Assembly: GCA_964354375.1 (NCBI GenBank)
Contig: CAYGZQ010000008.1
Span: forward strand, 1 to 23,148
Direction of reading: 5' to 3'
Length of the DNA stretch: 23,148 bases
Origin: CAYGZQ01 sp964354375 [NCBI: uncultured Planctomycetota bacterium]
GTDB lineage: Bacteria > JAJVIF01 > JAPKYR01
The notes below the pieces were generated by a model. The model was not told the origin of the DNA. It saw only the letters and a list, made by a program, of their open reading frames with translations, and searched no databases. The translations under genes were made by a program, and so were the position numbers. This document shows positions 7,276 to 15,448 of this stretch, piece after piece (within the stretch, counting starts at the first letter, position 1; each line of letters begins with the position of its first letter).

Positions 7276-7860
7276 ATGGGAAAGAAAACTATCTTGTTGA
7301 CTCTTCTGGCGCTTGCCCTGATCCTGGGAGCATGCGCATCGGGCAGGGCCGCCGAGGGTACCGCCAGGGACGGCACACGGTTCGCCATGGCAATGGAGAC
7401 TCCCGACCGCACAGTCGAGTTCAAGGGCGCCGCGCTCGGCGAAGATTTCAGCCTGACCGGTGTGGTCGGCGGCATCGAGACCATCATTTCGCTTACCGGC
7501 GGGAAACTCTACACCCTCACACCCGCCATCAAAACCGCAAGTGAGATCGATATTCCGGAAGCGCCCGATGTCGACGCCGCGGGCTGGCCCGAATGGCTCA
7601 CAGAGCCCGGCAGGGTGAACCCGCTCACGTTCGCGACGCTGATCGGCCTGACAGACGATTTCAACGGCAAGAAAGCAATCGGTGAGAATGAGACCGTCGG
7701 CCTGGAATTCACATCGGGTGTGCTCGACTGCGCATCTTTCCCCAATCCGGAAGGGGAAGGGACGATATCCTACACCTACAGCGACTTCGAATCCGATCCC
7801 ACCATCAAGTCCGAAGACTTCGCGGTTCCACCAGACTACCTCTACATAGTCGCCGACTAG
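7276..7860 (+). CDS. Putative lipoprotein, family unknown
   Basis: 194 residues from ATG at 7276, with GGTGA about 5 bases before it. GTG 7267 and ATG 7270 in the same frame are also possible and add only two or three residues. The start is a textbook lipoprotein signal: basic MGKK, a Leu-rich core, then LGAC with Cys20 as the lipidation site. The mature part of about 175 residues is acidic and rich in Gly, Thr and Asp. It has strand-like segments such as RTVEFKGAALGEDFSLTGVVGG and LYTLTPAIKTA, and no catalytic motif. LolA/LolB-like or DUF4412-type 'lipoprotein with beta sheet' proteins have a comparable layout (MetxMet, K-x-Y sections), but I cannot assign one. It is probably on the periplasmic side of a membrane. 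Confidence 0.75.
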   Translation: MGKKTILLTLLALALILGACASGRAAEGTARDGTRFAMAMETPDRTVEFKGAALGEDFSLTGVVGGIETIISLTGGKLYTLTPAIKTASEIDIPEAPDVDAAGWPEWLTEPGRVNPLTFATLIGLTDDFNGKKAIGENETVGLEFTSGVLDCASFPNPEGEGTISYTYSDFESDPTIKSEDFAVPPDYLYIVAD

Positions 7861-7973
7861 ATGACTCCGCGCGTGCTTTGCGGACTGCTTTGTCACCATC
7901 CCCGGTTCTGGTTTTGCCTTTCCCGATGGGGTATGATGCCCACCTGTCGAAAGTGTATGTCCGGAGGACCGAA

Positions 7974-8624
7974 ATGGAGATCGGACTGACCCTCAGAAGC
8001 GAGCTCAAGGACCATCAGGGTGGAATCAGGGACATCGCCGTGCATGAGTCGGGGCGCCTGTTCTACGTTCGCACGGACCAGATGATGGTTCTGTACGATC
8101 TTGCGAGCGCGGCCAAACTGAGGGGTTTCTACGACAGCGCGGGATACGATGCGGCGATGTTCGACCCGACCGGGCGCATGCTCCTGTACCAGTCTGCCGA
8201 GCGCATCCATTACTGGGACCTCTCCATCTGGCAGGATCGTCTGGTCGTGCCGGGCGAGATGTTGGAGTTCCGCGACATTGACACCCATCCGAAAACCGGC
8301 CTGTGCGCGGACGGCACCGACGATGGGAAGATCGAGGTGAGACGCATCGTCGCCGACTCCGACGACCCCCCGGAATTCGTGCTCGAGGGGCACCAGAGAT
8401 ACATCGAATGCGTCCGCTTCCATCCGTCCGGACGCGTCCTGGCAAGCGGCTCCGCCGACTTGACCCTCAGGTTCTGGAGTCTCGAAGCCAGGTCGCAGAT
8501 CTCGTCCCATAAGGTCCATGACGATTTCGTCACCGCTCTTGCCTTCAGCCCGGATGGCAGCGTGCTTGTCTCCGGCGACTACTCGGGCGTCGTGAGAATC
8601 TGGGATTTCAGGATTGTCGGATGA
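7974..8624 (+). CDS. Short WD40-repeat protein
   Basis: 216 residues from ATG at 7974, chosen for GGAGGA 6 bases upstream. The frame is open 32 codons further but those look non-coding. There is no export signal, so it is probably cytoplasmic. WD40 repeats are plain in the second half: GHQRYIECVRFHPSGRVLAS with RFWSLE (about residues 140-175), and HDDFVTALAFSPDGSVLVSG with RIWDF at the very end. Weaker repeats (DLASAAKL, IHYWDLS) precede them, about five in all. A closed propeller usually needs six to eight blades, so this is either a short propeller, one that dimerises, or one closed by divergent blades. WD40 proteins are scaffolds, and the partner is not evident here. Confidence 0.8.
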   Translation: MEIGLTLRSELKDHQGGIRDIAVHESGRLFYVRTDQMMVLYDLASAAKLRGFYDSAGYDAAMFDPTGRMLLYQSAERIHYWDLSIWQDRLVVPGEMLEFRDIDTHPKTGLCADGTDDGKIEVRRIVADSDDPPEFVLEGHQRYIECVRFHPSGRVLASGSADLTLRFWSLEARSQISSHKVHDDFVTALAFSPDGSVLVSGDYSGVVRIWDFRIVG

Positions 8625-8698
8625 TAATCCGGGTCTCCCGCCCGACATGAGCCCGTTCTCTTTCAACCTTTCCTGCCGTCTGTCTGTCAACTAATTTG

Positions 8699-11203
8699 AT
8701 GACCAAACCGACTGAACCGAACCCCCCCCGCATCTCGATTCCCGTTTCAGGCCGATTCCTCGCGCTGATCGCGCTCCTGCCGATGTTGCTCTGCGTCGCC
8801 ACAGGACCATCCAGCCCCGTCGCGGCCCAGGATGAGCCGAAGACAGCGACGGTTGCCCTGGCCGGGCTTGACGGCCCCGTGGAAATATCTCGGGATGAAT
8901 GGGGAGTCCCAACGATAAATGCCGGGACCGACCACGACCTTTTCATGGGGTTTGGCTATGCGATGGCGCAGGACCGCCTGTGGCAGATGGATGGAAGCCG
9001 CAGGCTCGCGCAGGGACGCATCGCTGAGGTCGCCGGACGCGATCAGCTTCACTGGGATATCTACCATCGCACACTGCGGCTTGGAAACGTGGCCGACCGG
9101 TCAGTCGATATGCTCGATCCGTCCACACGCGCTTATCTTCAGGCCTTCGCCGACGGCGTCAACGCTTATATCGAAAATCACAAGGACACCCTCTCGTTTG
9201 AGTTCCTTCTCATGGGTTATGAGCCGGAGCCCTGGGATGTCGCCGATTCCCTTGCCATCACCGGACTTGTCGGGGCATGGCTGTCCTCCGACTCATGGGA
9301 CGAAGAGATGTACGCGAATCTCATCAGTGCACTGGGAGAGGAAACCGCGGCCGACCTGTTCCGCCCGGTTCCGGACAATGAGCCCGACTATTCCGGCGCA
9401 AACACGGAGGTCGGCGACTCGACCGACCCGACCTGCGGGAAAAGCGCTCCCTGCATCACGCCAGGGGCCTCCAAAGGGACTCTCCTGCAGGACGCGGGGG
9501 ACCCTCGCAGGGCACTGGTTGCCCGATGGCTGGAGCCCCTTGCGCGAATCGCGTCTGCCGGTCATCTCGAGGCCAGCAATATCTGGGCGGTCGACGGATC
9601 CCTGACCGAAAGCGGAGAGCCCATACTGGCTATGGATCCGCACCTCAACTATTTCTCGCCTTCAATCCTTTACGAAGCCTGCCTGGACGGCGGCGGCTTC
9701 CATTGCTGGGGAGCCACATTCCCCGGCATGCCGTTCCTGCCGTTCGGAGCGAACGACAACATCGCCTGGGGCGCGAGCAATCTCCCGGCCGACTCCGAGG
9801 ACTACTTCGTCGAGAAGGTCAACCCGCAGAATTCGCATCAGTACGAGGTGGACGGCGCATGGGTGGATTTCGATGTCGTCCGCGAGACCATCCCGTACAA
9901 AGACGAGAGCGGCAGTATGCAGGACTACCTTCTGGACGTCCTGCTGAGCCGCCACGGACCCGTTGTGTTCCAGGGATACGGGGAGCACACGGCGCTGAAA
10001 TGGACCGGCATTCAGCCTGCCGACAATGTCACCAGCTTCGCCAAAGCGATGCGGGCTGAATCGATCGAGGAATTCTACGAGGCGTTCAGGGGATATCATT
10101 CGCCCCCGCAGAACATGTGTGTTGCCGAGAACGGGCGGCAGGGTCGCGTGGGACAGGTCCTTATCGGCGACATTCCGGTGCGCAAGGGGTTTGACGGGAC
10201 GCATCCTGTCGACGGAAGCGATTCCAGCCTGGAATGGACGGGATTCATCCCTTACGACGACCTCCCCCATCGTCTCGATCCCCCCGAGGGTTTCGTCGCG
10301 CACGCGAACAATCTCCCCCTGGGTGGAATCGTGGGCGACACCCGCCCTATGGGGAGCTCCTTCAGCACAAACCATCGTGTGAATCGAATAATCCAGATCC
10401 TGCTATCGCAGCAGCCGCTGAATCCGGACAAGATGCGGTCCATGCAGATGGACGATCTCGATCCGACCGCGGAAGTGTTCGTGCCCGCGATCCTGGCATC
10501 GTGGGAGCGTGCCGGCGAGAGCCACGCCGGATTGTCGACATACATGGAGGACCTTTCGGGCTGGGACGGAAGGCTCTCGAAGGACAGCATACCCGCATCG
10601 ATTTACCAACTTTGGATCATAGAACTTGTACAAACCTGTATAATGGGCCACGTTCCGAGCCACCTTGCCGCCTACCTCGCCTATGAGGATCGCTGGCTTC
10701 CTCTGCTGGAGGAGTACGTGAACGGCGCCTCCACCCTCGATTGGCTGGGAACCGACACACAGGAAATCCGCGATGAGAAAATCCTGGACGCTCTCGACAC
10801 GGCGGTTCAGAAGCTCAGGCAGGAAGTGGGGTCCGATGAGACGGCATGGACCTGGGGCGATCTGAACAAGGCGATCTTCCCCCATCCGTCCGGCATGACC
10901 GCGATAATAGGCGGCGGAACCCATCCCTGGGGAGGCGGGCGCTACACTTTGAGGGTGGGTCATTACACGATGGGGGGCGCTTTACCGTTCCAGAATGATT
11001 TCGGGGCCGTTTTCAGATCGATTGTCGTAAGCGAGAATGGACGCTGGAGCATCGAGGCGGTGTTGCCCCCGGGTGAGGGCGGGCTGGCGTTCGGACCGCA
11101 CGGGTCCGATCAAATGGACCTGTGGCTGACAGGCGATTGGCGTCCGGTCGCTTTCGGCACCACCTCGGTCCCGCTCTCCATCCTTCGGCTTCAGCCTGAA
11201 TGA
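8699..11203 (+). CDS. Penicillin acylase-family Ntn hydrolase (secreted)
   Basis: 834 residues from ATG at 8699; TTG at 8696 is an alternative. No Shine-Dalgarno is seen. Residues about 19-44 are a signal peptide ending near VAAQ. The layout is that of penicillin G acylase/acyl-homoserine lactone acylase precursors. The alpha chain has ISRDEWGVPTINA, and GFGYAMAQDRLWQMD (the family's opening block), then a spacer, then the beta chain. Its catalytic N-terminal Ser293, in EASNIWAV, is exposed by self-cleavage. HANNLPLGG holds the oxyanion-hole Asn. AHANN, the AMDPHL and the PFLPFGANDNIAWG blocks are all in family order. Substrate cannot be read from the sequence; AHL, beta-lactam side chains or other N-acyl amides are all possible. 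The spacer carries a CGKSAPC pair that may form a disulfide loop. It stands alone, with a convergent gene after it. Confidence 0.93.
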   Translation: MTKPTEPNPPRISIPVSGRFLALIALLPMLLCVATGPSSPVAAQDEPKTATVALAGLDGPVEISRDEWGVPTINAGTDHDLFMGFGYAMAQDRLWQMDGSRRLAQGRIAEVAGRDQLHWDIYHRTLRLGNVADRSVDMLDPSTRAYLQAFADGVNAYIENHKDTLSFEFLLMGYEPEPWDVADSLAITGLVGAWLSSDSWDEEMYANLISALGEETAADLFRPVPDNEPDYSGANTEVGDSTDPTCGKSAPCITPGASKGTLLQDAGDPRRALVARWLEPLARIASAGHLEASNIWAVDGSLTESGEPILAMDPHLNYFSPSILYEACLDGGGFHCWGATFPGMPFLPFGANDNIAWGASNLPADSEDYFVEKVNPQNSHQYEVDGAWVDFDVVRETIPYKDESGSMQDYLLDVLLSRHGPVVFQGYGEHTALKWTGIQPADNVTSFAKAMRAESIEEFYEAFRGYHSPPQNMCVAENGRQGRVGQVLIGDIPVRKGFDGTHPVDGSDSSLEWTGFIPYDDLPHRLDPPEGFVAHANNLPLGGIVGDTRPMGSSFSTNHRVNRIIQILLSQQPLNPDKMRSMQMDDLDPTAEVFVPAILASWERAGESHAGLSTYMEDLSGWDGRLSKDSIPASIYQLWIIELVQTCIMGHVPSHLAAYLAYEDRWLPLLEEYVNGASTLDWLGTDTQEIRDEKILDALDTAVQKLRQEVGSDETAWTWGDLNKAIFPHPSGMTAIIGGGTHPWGGGRYTLRVGHYTMGGALPFQNDFGAVFRSIVVSENGRWSIEAVLPPGEGGLAFGPHGSDQMDLWLTGDWRPVAFGTTSVPLSILRLQPE

Positions 11204-11208
11204 GAAAT

Positions 11209-11236
11209 CCCGGTTTCCTCGCCTCCCGTTACCGGG
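11209..11236. terminator. Possible hairpin between convergent genes
   Basis: CCCGGT (11209-11214) and ACCGGG (11231-11236) can pair across a 16-base loop in the 34-base gap between two convergent stops. No T-run follows on either strand, so termination is uncertain. Confidence 0.3.
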
Positions 11237-11237
11237 G

Positions 11238-11660
11238 TCATTCGCTCGTGAAAAATCCCGACAGAAGCATGGCAATGAAGGGGAAGATCACGATCACGGT
11301 GTAGTAGATTACCCCCGCAGAAAGCAGAAAATGGATGGCCCTGCGCACGTCGCCTTGCGAGAATGTCGTCCCGTACATCTTTATGCCCCCCTTGTCGAGC
11401 CAGCCCCGGAACAGTATCAGCGAGATGAGCACCAGCGCAAGAAGCTTCGCGAGGAAGAAGTACGCACGCCCGCCTTTGAGGAAGAAATCGATGAAGACGT
11501 TCGCCTCGCTGGCGAGAAGGCCGACCTCCTTGAGGTAGAGCGTCTGGAAGGTATCCGCCAGGTTCAGTGCCCATAGCGTGACGAGAAGGATGAGGAAAGC
11601 CCCGGTCGATGGGGCCGGATGCGTCGAGGGGGAGCCTGCGTTTTCCGGTTTATCGGTCAT
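11238..11660 (-). CDS. Small membrane protein, DUF5658-like
   Basis: 140 residues from ATG at 11660, with only a distant AGGGG upstream. The N-terminus is polar and Pro-rich (about 20 residues), followed by four hydrophobic segments (about 22-42, 68-86 and two joined near 108-135). The stretch NLADTFQTLYLKEVGLLASEAN (residues about 33-54) followed by a second helix beginning 'K L L A L' has the N-x-x-D ... G ... E-x-N spacing of DUF5658 proteins. In most of them the E-x-N is followed by proline, which is absent here. Function is unknown for that family. The gene starts 33 bases after the anchored helical protein ends, so the two probably form an operon. Confidence 0.6.
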   Translation of the reverse strand: MTDKPENAGSPSTHPAPSTGAFLILLVTLWALNLADTFQTLYLKEVGLLASEANVFIDFFLKGGRAYFFLAKLLALVLISLILFRGWLDKGGIKMYGTTFSQGDVRRAIHFLLSAGVIYYTVIVIFPFIAMLLSGFFTSE

Positions 11661-11693
11661 GTGGTTCTGATGCCCCTTCGCGGCGCACTGAAA

Positions 11694-13121
11694 TCATTGG
11701 CCGGCGACGTTCGATGTGTATGTCTGCGCCTTGTGGAATCGGTACCACTCGTCCGTGACCAGCGCCCGCGCCATCCAAATCGAAGCCTTTGCGGACACCC
11801 ATTTCTCCACCGGATCCTTCCATTGCTCGTCGTAGGCCGCGTAGTAACCGTTGGCGTCCTCGCGATAGACGGGACCCGACGCCTCAAGCCAGCTTGCGAG
11901 GAAATCGACATCCCCTCTGAACTCGCCCTGCGTCTCTTCGTTCAGCAGGACAACCGTATCGTACAGCAGGATATGAACAATCGTAACCTCGGTCGGATCG
12001 AACCTCTCCGCCTCTCTTGCGTGATCGTATGCGGTATACAGCCCGAAAAACGTCTTCTCCGGGAACTGCTCCGGGGCGGGTCTGAGAAGCGGGCTGCCAG
12101 CCTGCCAGACGCCGTTAAGAACCGTCTTCGCGAGACCCAGTGAGTCCCGGTCGCCCGACGCTCTCTCGTATTCCACGATCGCCCGCACCGCCGAGAGCTG
12201 CTCCAGCGCGTCAAACGTCATGGTGATGTTCGTTGAGCCCCCCTCGGCGATGGAGACCTGCTTGAACAGCATCTTGAACCGATCGTCGTACAGCATGTCC
12301 TTCAGACCGTCGAAAAGGAAACGCGACGTGTCGATCAGCGCCGGGTCGTGCCGGCTGCCCCACTCCGCCAGCAGCGCGGCGTAGTAGAAATGAAAAGGGC
12401 TCGCGCTTCTTGGCGCGTTCCGCTGGAATCGCACAGCCTGCGCTTTGGCCATGGTCAGGGGCGTGTTCGGATCCTCGGGACCCGTGCCCGCCCCGTATCG
12501 GTCGGCCCACTGGAGGTATTTCTCCTCCCCCGTGATCTTCGACAGCGCCACCAGGTCGAAATACGGCCCAAGCGGCCATTGGTTCATCGTGTGCCAATCT
12601 TCCGCGAAGATATCGCTCACACGCTTCCGCGTTCTTTCAAGATCCTCGTCGAAAATCGCTTTGGCGTGCAGACGACGATACATCTCCAGGGCCAGCAGGT
12701 AGCTGACATTGACCTCCAGCGAGAACAGCCGTGCATCGCTCAGAATCCGACCGCCCGTGTCCGCATCCCACGACGTCACGAACGTCGACGGCGGCGTACC
12801 CTCCGGGACGCTGTAGTAATAATGCAGTCCGCTGAGAAGATTATCGAGCAGGTTGTTGTAGAGCCTGGTGTCTGCGGGACGGGGCGTGCCCGGCAACGGT
12901 GGCTCGGGCTCGACGGTCCTCGGCTCCCCCCGGTAGGCGATGTCGTCCAGCAGCGCCAGCCGATCCTGATTCTCGCGTACCTCCAGGGCCCCGAGGCCGG
13001 GGGGCTTGACGGGGATGGGCCTCTTGCCCCACGCTATAAAGCCTGCCACCCCGGCGAGAAGTCCGACGATTGCTATCACCGAGAAAACCGTGCCCAGCGA
13101 TCGAAGCAGTCCAGCGCGCAC
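11694..13121 (-). CDS. Membrane-anchored all-helical protein, resembling six-hairpin toroid glycosidase-like proteins
   Basis: 475 residues from GTG at 13121, with GGAGGC 9-10 bases upstream. An N-terminal segment (about 8-31) anchors the protein, and a Pro-rich linker (about 34-85) follows. The remaining 390 residues are helical and aromatic-rich: NNLLDNLLSGLHYYYSV, EVNVSYLLALEMYRRL, WPLGPYFDLVALSKITGEEKYLQWADRY, and a closing SAKASIWMARALVTDEWYRFH. Repeated helix pairs with W-x-x-R-A and 'L-x-L-x-K-x-T-G-E-E-K-Y-L' are typical of (alpha/alpha)6-toroid glycan enzymes, where 'tGdekYLe.A' recurs. No catalytic residue can be assigned, so this fold call is inference. The location next to the sugar operon is consistent with a glycan role. 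An extended -10 promoter lies upstream. Confidence 0.7.
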   Translation of the reverse strand: MRAGLLRSLGTVFSVIAIVGLLAGVAGFIAWGKRPIPVKPPGLGALEVRENQDRLALLDDIAYRGEPRTVEPEPPLPGTPRPADTRLYNNLLDNLLSGLHYYYSVPEGTPPSTFVTSWDADTGGRILSDARLFSLEVNVSYLLALEMYRRLHAKAIFDEDLERTRKRVSDIFAEDWHTMNQWPLGPYFDLVALSKITGEEKYLQWADRYGAGTGPEDPNTPLTMAKAQAVRFQRNAPRSASPFHFYYAALLAEWGSRHDPALIDTSRFLFDGLKDMLYDDRFKMLFKQVSIAEGGSTNITMTFDALEQLSAVRAIVEYERASGDRDSLGLAKTVLNGVWQAGSPLLRPAPEQFPEKTFFGLYTAYDHAREAERFDPTEVTIVHILLYDTVVLLNEETQGEFRGDVDFLASWLEASGPVYREDANGYYAAYDEQWKDPVEKWVSAKASIWMARALVTDEWYRFHKAQTYTSNVAGQ

Positions 13122-13170
13122 TTTAAAAATGCCTCCGATTCACGCGAAAATCCTCCCTGCAGTCAACCGG

Positions 13171-13179
13171 ATTGTACCA
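13171..13179 (-). promoter_or_regulatory. Extended -10 promoter for the anchored helical protein gene
   Basis: On the minus strand this reads TGGTACAAT, that is TG-N-TACAAT, an extended -10 element. It lies about 50 bases before the GTG start at 13121 and would give a leader of about 40 bases that contains the GGAGG site. The -35 at normal spacing (TTTCCC) is poor, as expected when an extended -10 is used. Confidence 0.4.
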
Positions 13180-13204
13180 GAGTAGTCCTAAAGGGGAAAG
13201 GCGT

Positions 13205-13250
13205 CCGGTTGCGCGATCCGCACTCGATTAGCTGAGAGAGTCGCAACCGG
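13205..13250. repeat. Inverted repeat in the divergent promoter region
   Basis: CCGGTTGCG (13205-13213) and CGCAACCGG (13242-13250) are perfect 9-bp inverted arms with 28 bases between. They lie in the 206-base gap between the divergent genes starting at 13121 and 13328. The position suits an operator or a leader structure. No regulator gene is nearby. Confidence 0.4.
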
Positions 13251-13327
13251 TCTGCGGTTCAGGTGCCGACCCACTACCATTCGACCCGCCCGGAAGGTAT
13301 CATACCTCAACGGCAGAAAGGCACACG

Positions 13328-14224
13328 ATGCGACTGTCCAACCCCATAACGGTCAAGGAGCTCAGAGGCCGGATGCGAGGAATCCGCGCCATCCTCCCGA
13401 TGATGGCCTACCTCGTCGTTCTCGGCATTTTCGTCCTCATTCAGTTCGCAGACTTCGGCGGCCAGATGCAGTACAGGGAGTTGGCCGATCGCGGTGGCGA
13501 GCTGGGCTTCTATCTCCTGTATGCGCAGATGGCTCTCGTTCTGCTGCTTTCGCCGGCGTACGCCGCGAGCGCCATCACGGTCGAGAAGGAGCGTGAGACG
13601 TTCGAGACGATGCAGACAACCCTGCTCACAAGCTGGGACATCGTCGCCGGCAAGGTCTTCAGCGGAGTCAGCTATGCGCTCCTCCTCGTTCTGAGCAGCC
13701 TGCCTTTGCTGTCGCTGTCGTTCTGGATGGGCGGCTTCGACTTCGTTCACCTGTTTTGGGGATTTCTGATCATCTCCATGGCGGCGATGGTTGTGTCCGC
13801 ACTGGGTATTATGCTGTCGACGATTTTCACCCGGTCGTACCTGGCTACCGGTGCCACTTACGGCGTCATCATAGGCGCGATTGTTGTCGGCTACGGATTC
13901 CGGCTCATTCTGGATCTCTATTTCTCGACTCACGCAGGGGCGTCCGGCGGATTCGCCTGGCACACGATCCCGTTCTGGCTGTCGTTCACATTGAATCCGT
14001 TCGAGATGCTGACCTCCCTCCAGTCCGGCGATGTCAGCTTCTATTACCGGGGTTCTTCGATGGCCATGGCCAATCCGTTGATCGACAACATCAACATCCT
14101 GCTGTCGGCTCTCCATATTCCCTACGCCGCTATCCATGTCGTCTTGACCTTCGCTCTTTCCTATCTCATGCTCTTTCTCGCAAGTTATTTCCTCTTCCGT
14201 TCGAGCCGAGAGGGTCCCAAGTGA
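13328..14224 (+). CDS. ABC-2 type transporter permease subunit
   Basis: 298 residues from ATG at 13328, with AAAGG 8 bases upstream. Six hydrophobic segments: about 25-43, 57-80, 115-138, 143-167, 175-197 and a last one near 270-292. The cytoplasmic loop ITVEKERETFETMQTTLLTSWDIVAGK (residues about 81-107) is the hallmark of ABC-2 permeases of the NosY/GldF type: an acidic-basic loop, a 'T-x-E-T-L' like element and a GK before the next helix. Such subunits need an ATP-binding partner. None is next to it, so the ATPase is encoded elsewhere. The gene overlaps the first glycosyltransferase by 4 bases, so export of a lipid-linked sugar polymer is a reasonable but unproven role. Confidence 0.82.
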   Translation: MRLSNPITVKELRGRMRGIRAILPMMAYLVVLGIFVLIQFADFGGQMQYRELADRGGELGFYLLYAQMALVLLLSPAYAASAITVEKERETFETMQTTLLTSWDIVAGKVFSGVSYALLLVLSSLPLLSLSFWMGGFDFVHLFWGFLIISMAAMVVSALGIMLSTIFTRSYLATGATYGVIIGAIVVGYGFRLILDLYFSTHAGASGGFAWHTIPFWLSFTLNPFEMLTSLQSGDVSFYYRGSSMAMANPLIDNINILLSALHIPYAAIHVVLTFALSYLMLFLASYFLFRSSREGPK

Positions 14225-15378
14225 AAATCGGCCTTTCACTTGCTGCTGCCGTGAACAAGGGCGGCATAGGCCAATACCTCAGACTCCTCGCGCGCGGCAT
14301 TGTGCGCCGGTTCCCCGAGAATTCCTATATCGGATACATCCCGGGCTTCCGCGATGCGGAAACGCGGCGGACATTGACCTCGGAGGGGATCGAGGGCTGG
14401 GATTTTGTCACCGTCCCAGCGGCGAATCGATGGGCGTACGAGACCTCGGCGCTTCCTCGAGCGCTCCTCGAGAATCCGCCCGATCTTTTTCACGGTCCCG
14501 ATTACCTCGCGCCCAGGGCTCCGTGCCCCGTGTGCGTCACCGTTCACGATCTCGCCTTCCGCCTGCACCCGTCAGGAATGGCCCTCAGAAGTGTGCTCCT
14601 TTTCAGACTGCTTGCGCCTGAAAGCGTAAGAAGAGCCGCTCGAAGCGGGGTTGTGTTCTGCGACAGTCGCTCGACTCTCGATGACCTGAGGAAGTTGAGA
14701 TGGCTTGAGGCCGATCAGGGTCGAGTCGTCCACCTGGCTTGCGAGGACGAATTCAGGGAAACGATACCTGAGGAACAAATCCAGGCGGTCCTCGACAAGC
14801 ACGATCTCCCGCGAGCATTTTTCCTTTACGTCGGGCCAATCGAGGCGAGAAAAAATCTCGGCGTTCTTGCCGAGGCGTGCAGGATAATGGGGAATGTTCT
14901 GGAAAAGCGCGGGAAAACCATGCCGCCCCTTGTCGTGAGCGGACCCCTCGGCGCTGGAGGCAAAAGGCTCGTAAAATCGCTGATCAAGGTAAGCGAGGAT
15001 CGCCTCACTTACATCGGATACGTAAGTCGAGACGAGCTGCGCGCTCTGTACGCCGGATGCACTATTTTCTGCTACCCCAGCCGTTATGAGGGTTTCGGAC
15101 TGCCGCCCCTGGAGGCGATGTCCATGGGCAAGGCGGTTATCGTAGCGAACTCGACCAGCCTGCCGGAGGTCGTGGGCGACGCCGGCGTGGTTGTTGACCC
15201 CGACGACGTGACGGGGTGGTCGCAGGCGATGCTCATGCACCTGACGAACGAGAACCTCCGTCATGAGCGGGAGCAGGCGTCTTTGGAACAGAGCAGGAAG
15301 TTCTCGGTAGAGAAGATGTGCAGAGAGGTCATGGAGGGATACCGTGCGGCGGTCTCTGGTGGCGCATCGAGTCCCTAG
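14221..15378 (+). CDS. GT4-family glycosyltransferase (GT-B fold), first of three
   Basis: 385 residues from GTG at 14221, which overlaps the permease stop as GTGA. GAGAGGG lies 6 bases upstream. Its frame is open far upstream inside the permease gene, but only the region from this GTG is protein-like. The N-terminal GT-B half carries the GGIGQYLRLLARG loop. The C-terminal half has the donor-binding part: FLYVGPIEARKNLGVL, YVSRDELRALYAGC and the E-x7-E motif in YPSRYEGFGLPPLEAMSMGK, then STSLPEVVGDAG. This is the classic GT4 set, with a nucleotide-sugar donor and retaining chemistry. FHGPDYLAP and VTVHDLAF are common in mannosyl- and rhamnosyl-type relatives, but sugar specificity cannot be read. 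Cytoplasmic, probably at the inner face of the membrane. Confidence 0.92.
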   Translation: MKIGLSLAAAVNKGGIGQYLRLLARGIVRRFPENSYIGYIPGFRDAETRRTLTSEGIEGWDFVTVPAANRWAYETSALPRALLENPPDLFHGPDYLAPRAPCPVCVTVHDLAFRLHPSGMALRSVLLFRLLAPESVRRAARSGVVFCDSRSTLDDLRKLRWLEADQGRVVHLACEDEFRETIPEEQIQAVLDKHDLPRAFFLYVGPIEARKNLGVLAEACRIMGNVLEKRGKTMPPLVVSGPLGAGGKRLVKSLIKVSEDRLTYIGYVSRDELRALYAGCTIFCYPSRYEGFGLPPLEAMSMGKAVIVANSTSLPEVVGDAGVVVDPDDVTGWSQAMLMHLTNENLRHEREQASLEQSRKFSVEKMCREVMEGYRAAVSGGASSP

Positions 15379-15448
15379 TTCCCAGTCCTCCGGCTGCCCT
15401 GCAGGGTGCATTGAACGGCCCGGCAATGTATCATTGATTCCCTTACTG

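Noticed and set aside
13756-14220. In-frame upstream extension of the first glycosyltransferase
   Set aside because: It lies inside the permease gene, looks unlike protein, and GTG at 14221 has a good ribosome site and the expected GT-B N-terminus.
13307-14239. 310-codon minus-strand frame over the permease gene
   Set aside because: Glu/Arg/His/Gln-rich shadow of a hydrophobic membrane protein on the other strand.
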